Shown here: in pieces, positions 6,350 to 7,157 of the stretch | How positions within the stretch are numbered: the first letter of the stretch is position 1 | Layout of the letters: each line of letters opens with the position of its first letter | DNA from: Nitrososphaerota archaeon | GTDB lineage: Archaea; Thermoproteota; Nitrososphaeria; Nitrososphaerales; UBA57 | DNA length: 7,157 bases | Direction: 5' to 3' | Assembly: GCA_022572285.1 (NCBI GenBank) | Contig: JACZWF010000083.1 | Coordinates: 1-7,157, forward strand | Program-made: the position numbers and the translations under genes | The notes under the pieces: generated by a model | The model's database searches: none | The model's input: only the letters and a program-made list of their open reading frames with translations | Told to the model about the DNA's origin: nothing

Positions 6350-6361
6350 CCTTGATCAAGG
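6350..6361. repeat. Perfect 12-base palindrome, possible operator
   Basis: CCTTGATCAAGG is identical to its reverse complement. It abuts the candidate TATA box of gar1 on its upstream side and lies in the intergenic region between gar1 and the divergent winged-helix gene. Such a site would suit a dimeric regulator or modulate BRE recognition by TFB. A 12-base palindrome is uncommon by chance, but function is inferred. Confidence 0.45.
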
Positions 6362-6429
6362 CTACATAGACGTCGTTTCCTTGTCCTTGGGCACTCCTAT
6401 GTTCGTAACCGATGCTACAGACGAGTGGA

Positions 6430-6435
6430 TTTAAT
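6430..6435 (+). promoter_or_regulatory. TATA-like box for the winged-helix gene
   Basis: TTTAAT is 28 bases upstream of the GTG at 6458, a spacing that would make the transcript leaderless from that codon. It also lies downstream of the alternative GTG 6425, arguing against that start. Confidence 0.4.
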
Positions 6436-6457
6436 CTCTCTACCCTCTCCAACCCTC

Positions 6458-6847
6458 GTGTCGGATTTGGCTCAGGAGTTCCAAGCATCACCGCTTACCG
6501 AGCATGAACCTCAATCAATGCAAAACAAGGTAGCTGGGAGGCGGACTGGGCAGGCATCTCGTGGACGGCATATTACTCAGAGAAGGTCTAAACAGGAGCG
6601 ATTGATCGACATAATCAGGGTTGTGACAGCGAATGGGCCCTTGCGGAGAACTCATATCCTTTATAAGGCTAATCTTACTTGGGGAGAGCTGAAGGAAGAT
6701 CTCGACGCACTCGAAAAGGTTGGGGCAATCAAGATGATAGAAAATCGCGAGGGGATATTCTATCGATCGACCGAAGTAGGTCTGGAGCTTCTCGATCACT
6801 CGAGCAGAATCGTCACGATATTGACGGGTACAGCCCCCAAGCTGTAA
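6458..6847 (+). CDS. Winged helix-turn-helix DNA-binding protein (HTH_45-like)
   Basis: The core, residues about 41-115 from GTG 6458, reads RRSKQERLIDIIRVV, then GPLRRTHILYKANLTWGELKEDLDALEKVGAI, then a wing ending IFYRSTEVGLELL. This is the pattern of small winged-helix proteins very common in Nitrososphaeria: a basic lead-in, helix-turn-helix with an ILYKANL motif, a wing with YRST and an end helix. Many are thought to be transcriptional regulators, but the target is unknown. The first 40 residues are not conserved-looking and contain a very basic tract (GRRTGQASRGR). Three starts are possible: GTG 6425 (140 residues), GTG 6458 (129, favoured by the TATA spacing) and ATG 6518 (109). It is divergent from gar1 and could regulate the shared intergenic region, which is inference only. 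Confidence 0.8.
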   Translation: MSDLAQEFQASPLTEHEPQSMQNKVAGRRTGQASRGRHITQRRSKQERLIDIIRVVTANGPLRRTHILYKANLTWGELKEDLDALEKVGAIKMIENREGIFYRSTEVGLELLDHSSRIVTILTGTAPKL

Positions 6848-6880
6848 ACGATGAATTTTCGATCTGGAAGCGTACACTCC

Positions 6881-6885
6881 TTTTT
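6881..6885 (+). terminator. T-run after the winged-helix gene
   Basis: Five T residues lie about 35 bases beyond the stop of the winged-helix gene, with no convincing stem before them. This is a possible simple U-tract archaeal terminator. Confidence 0.3.
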
Positions 6886-6907
6886 CCGTCGCGGTCAGAA
6901 GATTGCG

Positions 6908-6914
6908 TTAATTC
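6908..6914 (+). promoter_or_regulatory. TATA-like box for the zinc-finger microprotein
   Basis: TTAATTC lies 29 bases before the TTG at 6937, repeating the TATA-to-start spacing seen at other genes here. Weak on its own. Confidence 0.3.
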
Positions 6915-6936
6915 GTTGAAGATCTGAGGCAGAGTT

Positions 6937-7044
6937 TTGGAATCAGAAAGCTTCCCTTGCGACCATTGCGGCAAAGAGTTCGAGGGTTGGTTTCAGGCGC
7001 AACTACACTATACGGAGTGTCCGATGATCAATTCACTCAACTAA
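6937..7044 (+). CDS. C2HC zinc-finger microprotein, 35 residues
   Basis: The frame from TTG 6937 to TAA 7042-7044 encodes a single compact finger. FPCDHCGKEF, then a 9-residue helix start, then LHYTEC gives C8-x2-C11-x12-H24-x3-C28, with the aromatic and leucine at the usual core positions of a C2H2-type finger; the last ligand is Cys. Single-finger proteins of this size are frequent in archaea and may bind nucleic acid or protein; no target can be named. A stop at 6925 limits the frame, so TTG is the only start. GAGG at 6926-6929 and a TATA-like box 29 bases upstream offer alternative modes of initiation. Length filters often drop such genes. Confidence 0.6.
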   Translation: MESESFPCDHCGKEFEGWFQAQLHYTECPMINSLN

Positions 7045-7136
7045 CGCTTAGCCAACTTCAGTTCGATCAGCTAAATGTCATCTCCAAGAAGGAAGGAATA
7101 GAAAGACTAATTTCTCCTGCGTTAATCCGAGGCTAG
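7017..7136 (+). CDS. Possible 39-residue microORF overlapping the zinc-finger gene
   Basis: From GTG 7017 to TAG 7134-7136 another frame reads MSDDQFTQLTLSQLQFDQLN, then VISKKEGIERLISPALIRG. The composition is protein-like, with a Leu/Gln helical pattern and a Lys/Glu stretch, and it overlaps the end of the zinc-finger frame by 28 bases. I do not recognise it and no ribosome site is evident. It may be a coupled second gene, the displaced tail of the zinc-finger protein, or chance. The remaining bases 7137-7157 are too short to interpret. Confidence 0.3.
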   Translation: MSDDQFTQLTLSQLQFDQLNVISKKEGIERLISPALIRG

Positions 7137-7157
7137 TAATCGGCCAGTTGGGCAAGG

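Noticed and set aside
6353..6430. Possible tRNA in the gar1/winged-helix intergenic region (GTTCGTAACC)
   Set aside because: The T-arm motif is imperfect and no acceptor or anticodon stem can be paired on either strand.
6303..6491. 62-codon minus-strand ORF in the gar1 upstream region
   Set aside because: It overlaps the gar1 start in another frame and covers both candidate promoters and the palindrome; no domain or ribosome site.
6515..6877. 120-codon minus-strand ORF opposite the winged-helix gene
   Set aside because: Antisense to a conserved winged-helix domain; no family resemblance.
6679..6927. 82-codon plus-strand ORF overlapping the winged-helix gene
   Set aside because: Out of frame with the conserved domain, Arg/Ser-rich shadow-like composition.
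6847..6927. C/D box-like small RNA (CGATGAA at about 6849 and CTGA at about 6924)
   Set aside because: The C box has a mismatch, no D'/C' pair is visible and the spacing of about 75 bases is longer than usual.
7054..7075. GTTCGATC resembling a tRNA T-loop near the right end
   Set aside because: Flanking bases do not pair into a 5-base T stem and no other tRNA arm is present.

Overview
The window looks like a stretch of archaeal housekeeping chromosome, most likely from the Nitrososphaeria/Thaumarchaeota. The evidence is gene content: S8e, SRP19, a Gar1-like H/ACA protein, TFB, an apparent TFE-beta/RPC34-type winged-helix factor (a family absent from most Euryarchaeota), an archaeal Trm1, SMC-ScpA-ScpB, and a small winged-helix protein of the type abundant in Nitrososphaeria. 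Base composition is close to balanced, unlike the AT-rich marine Nitrosopumilus type; that and the lineage are judgements made by eye. No mobile element, CRISPR array, tRNA or rRNA was seen.

Layout. Positions 1-1859 (+) carry the 3' end of smc, then scpA and scpB, each overlapping the previous gene by 8 bases: a condensin operon for chromosome compaction and segregation. Positions 1860-2882 (+) hold separately promoted translation and secretion genes: S8e, a short single-pass membrane microprotein (2346-2495), and SRP19. SRP19 overlaps trm1 (tRNA G26 dimethyltransferase, to 4044) by 8 bases. Trm1 converges on an RlmE/FtsJ rRNA 2'-O-methyltransferase and their stop codons share the bases TTAA. 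Positions 6318-4041 (-) form an apparent operon gar1 - tfb - TFE-beta-like - rlmE, joining two general transcription factors with two RNA-modification genes. Upstream of gar1, 139 bases separate it from a divergent winged-helix gene (+). The right end holds a C2HC zinc-finger microprotein and a possible overlapping microORF.

The most notable observation is in the TFE-beta-like gene. The open frame ends early, after the first two cysteines (C-x2-C). The rest of an apparent four-cysteine metal-binding domain, including the third and fourth cysteines, G, TP and a late W, is readable in the -1 frame. The break falls within about six bases, and the restored gene ends 8 bases before rlmE. This is a sequencing error, a recent mutation or, less likely, recoding. 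Other points of interest are a perfect 12-base palindrome beside the putative gar1 promoter, many TTG/GTG starts placed about 28-36 bases after TATA-like boxes (suggesting leaderless or near-leaderless mRNAs), and three small ORFs that length-filtered annotation would probably miss. I see no evidence of a wholly new multi-gene system; this is mainly conserved core gene content.
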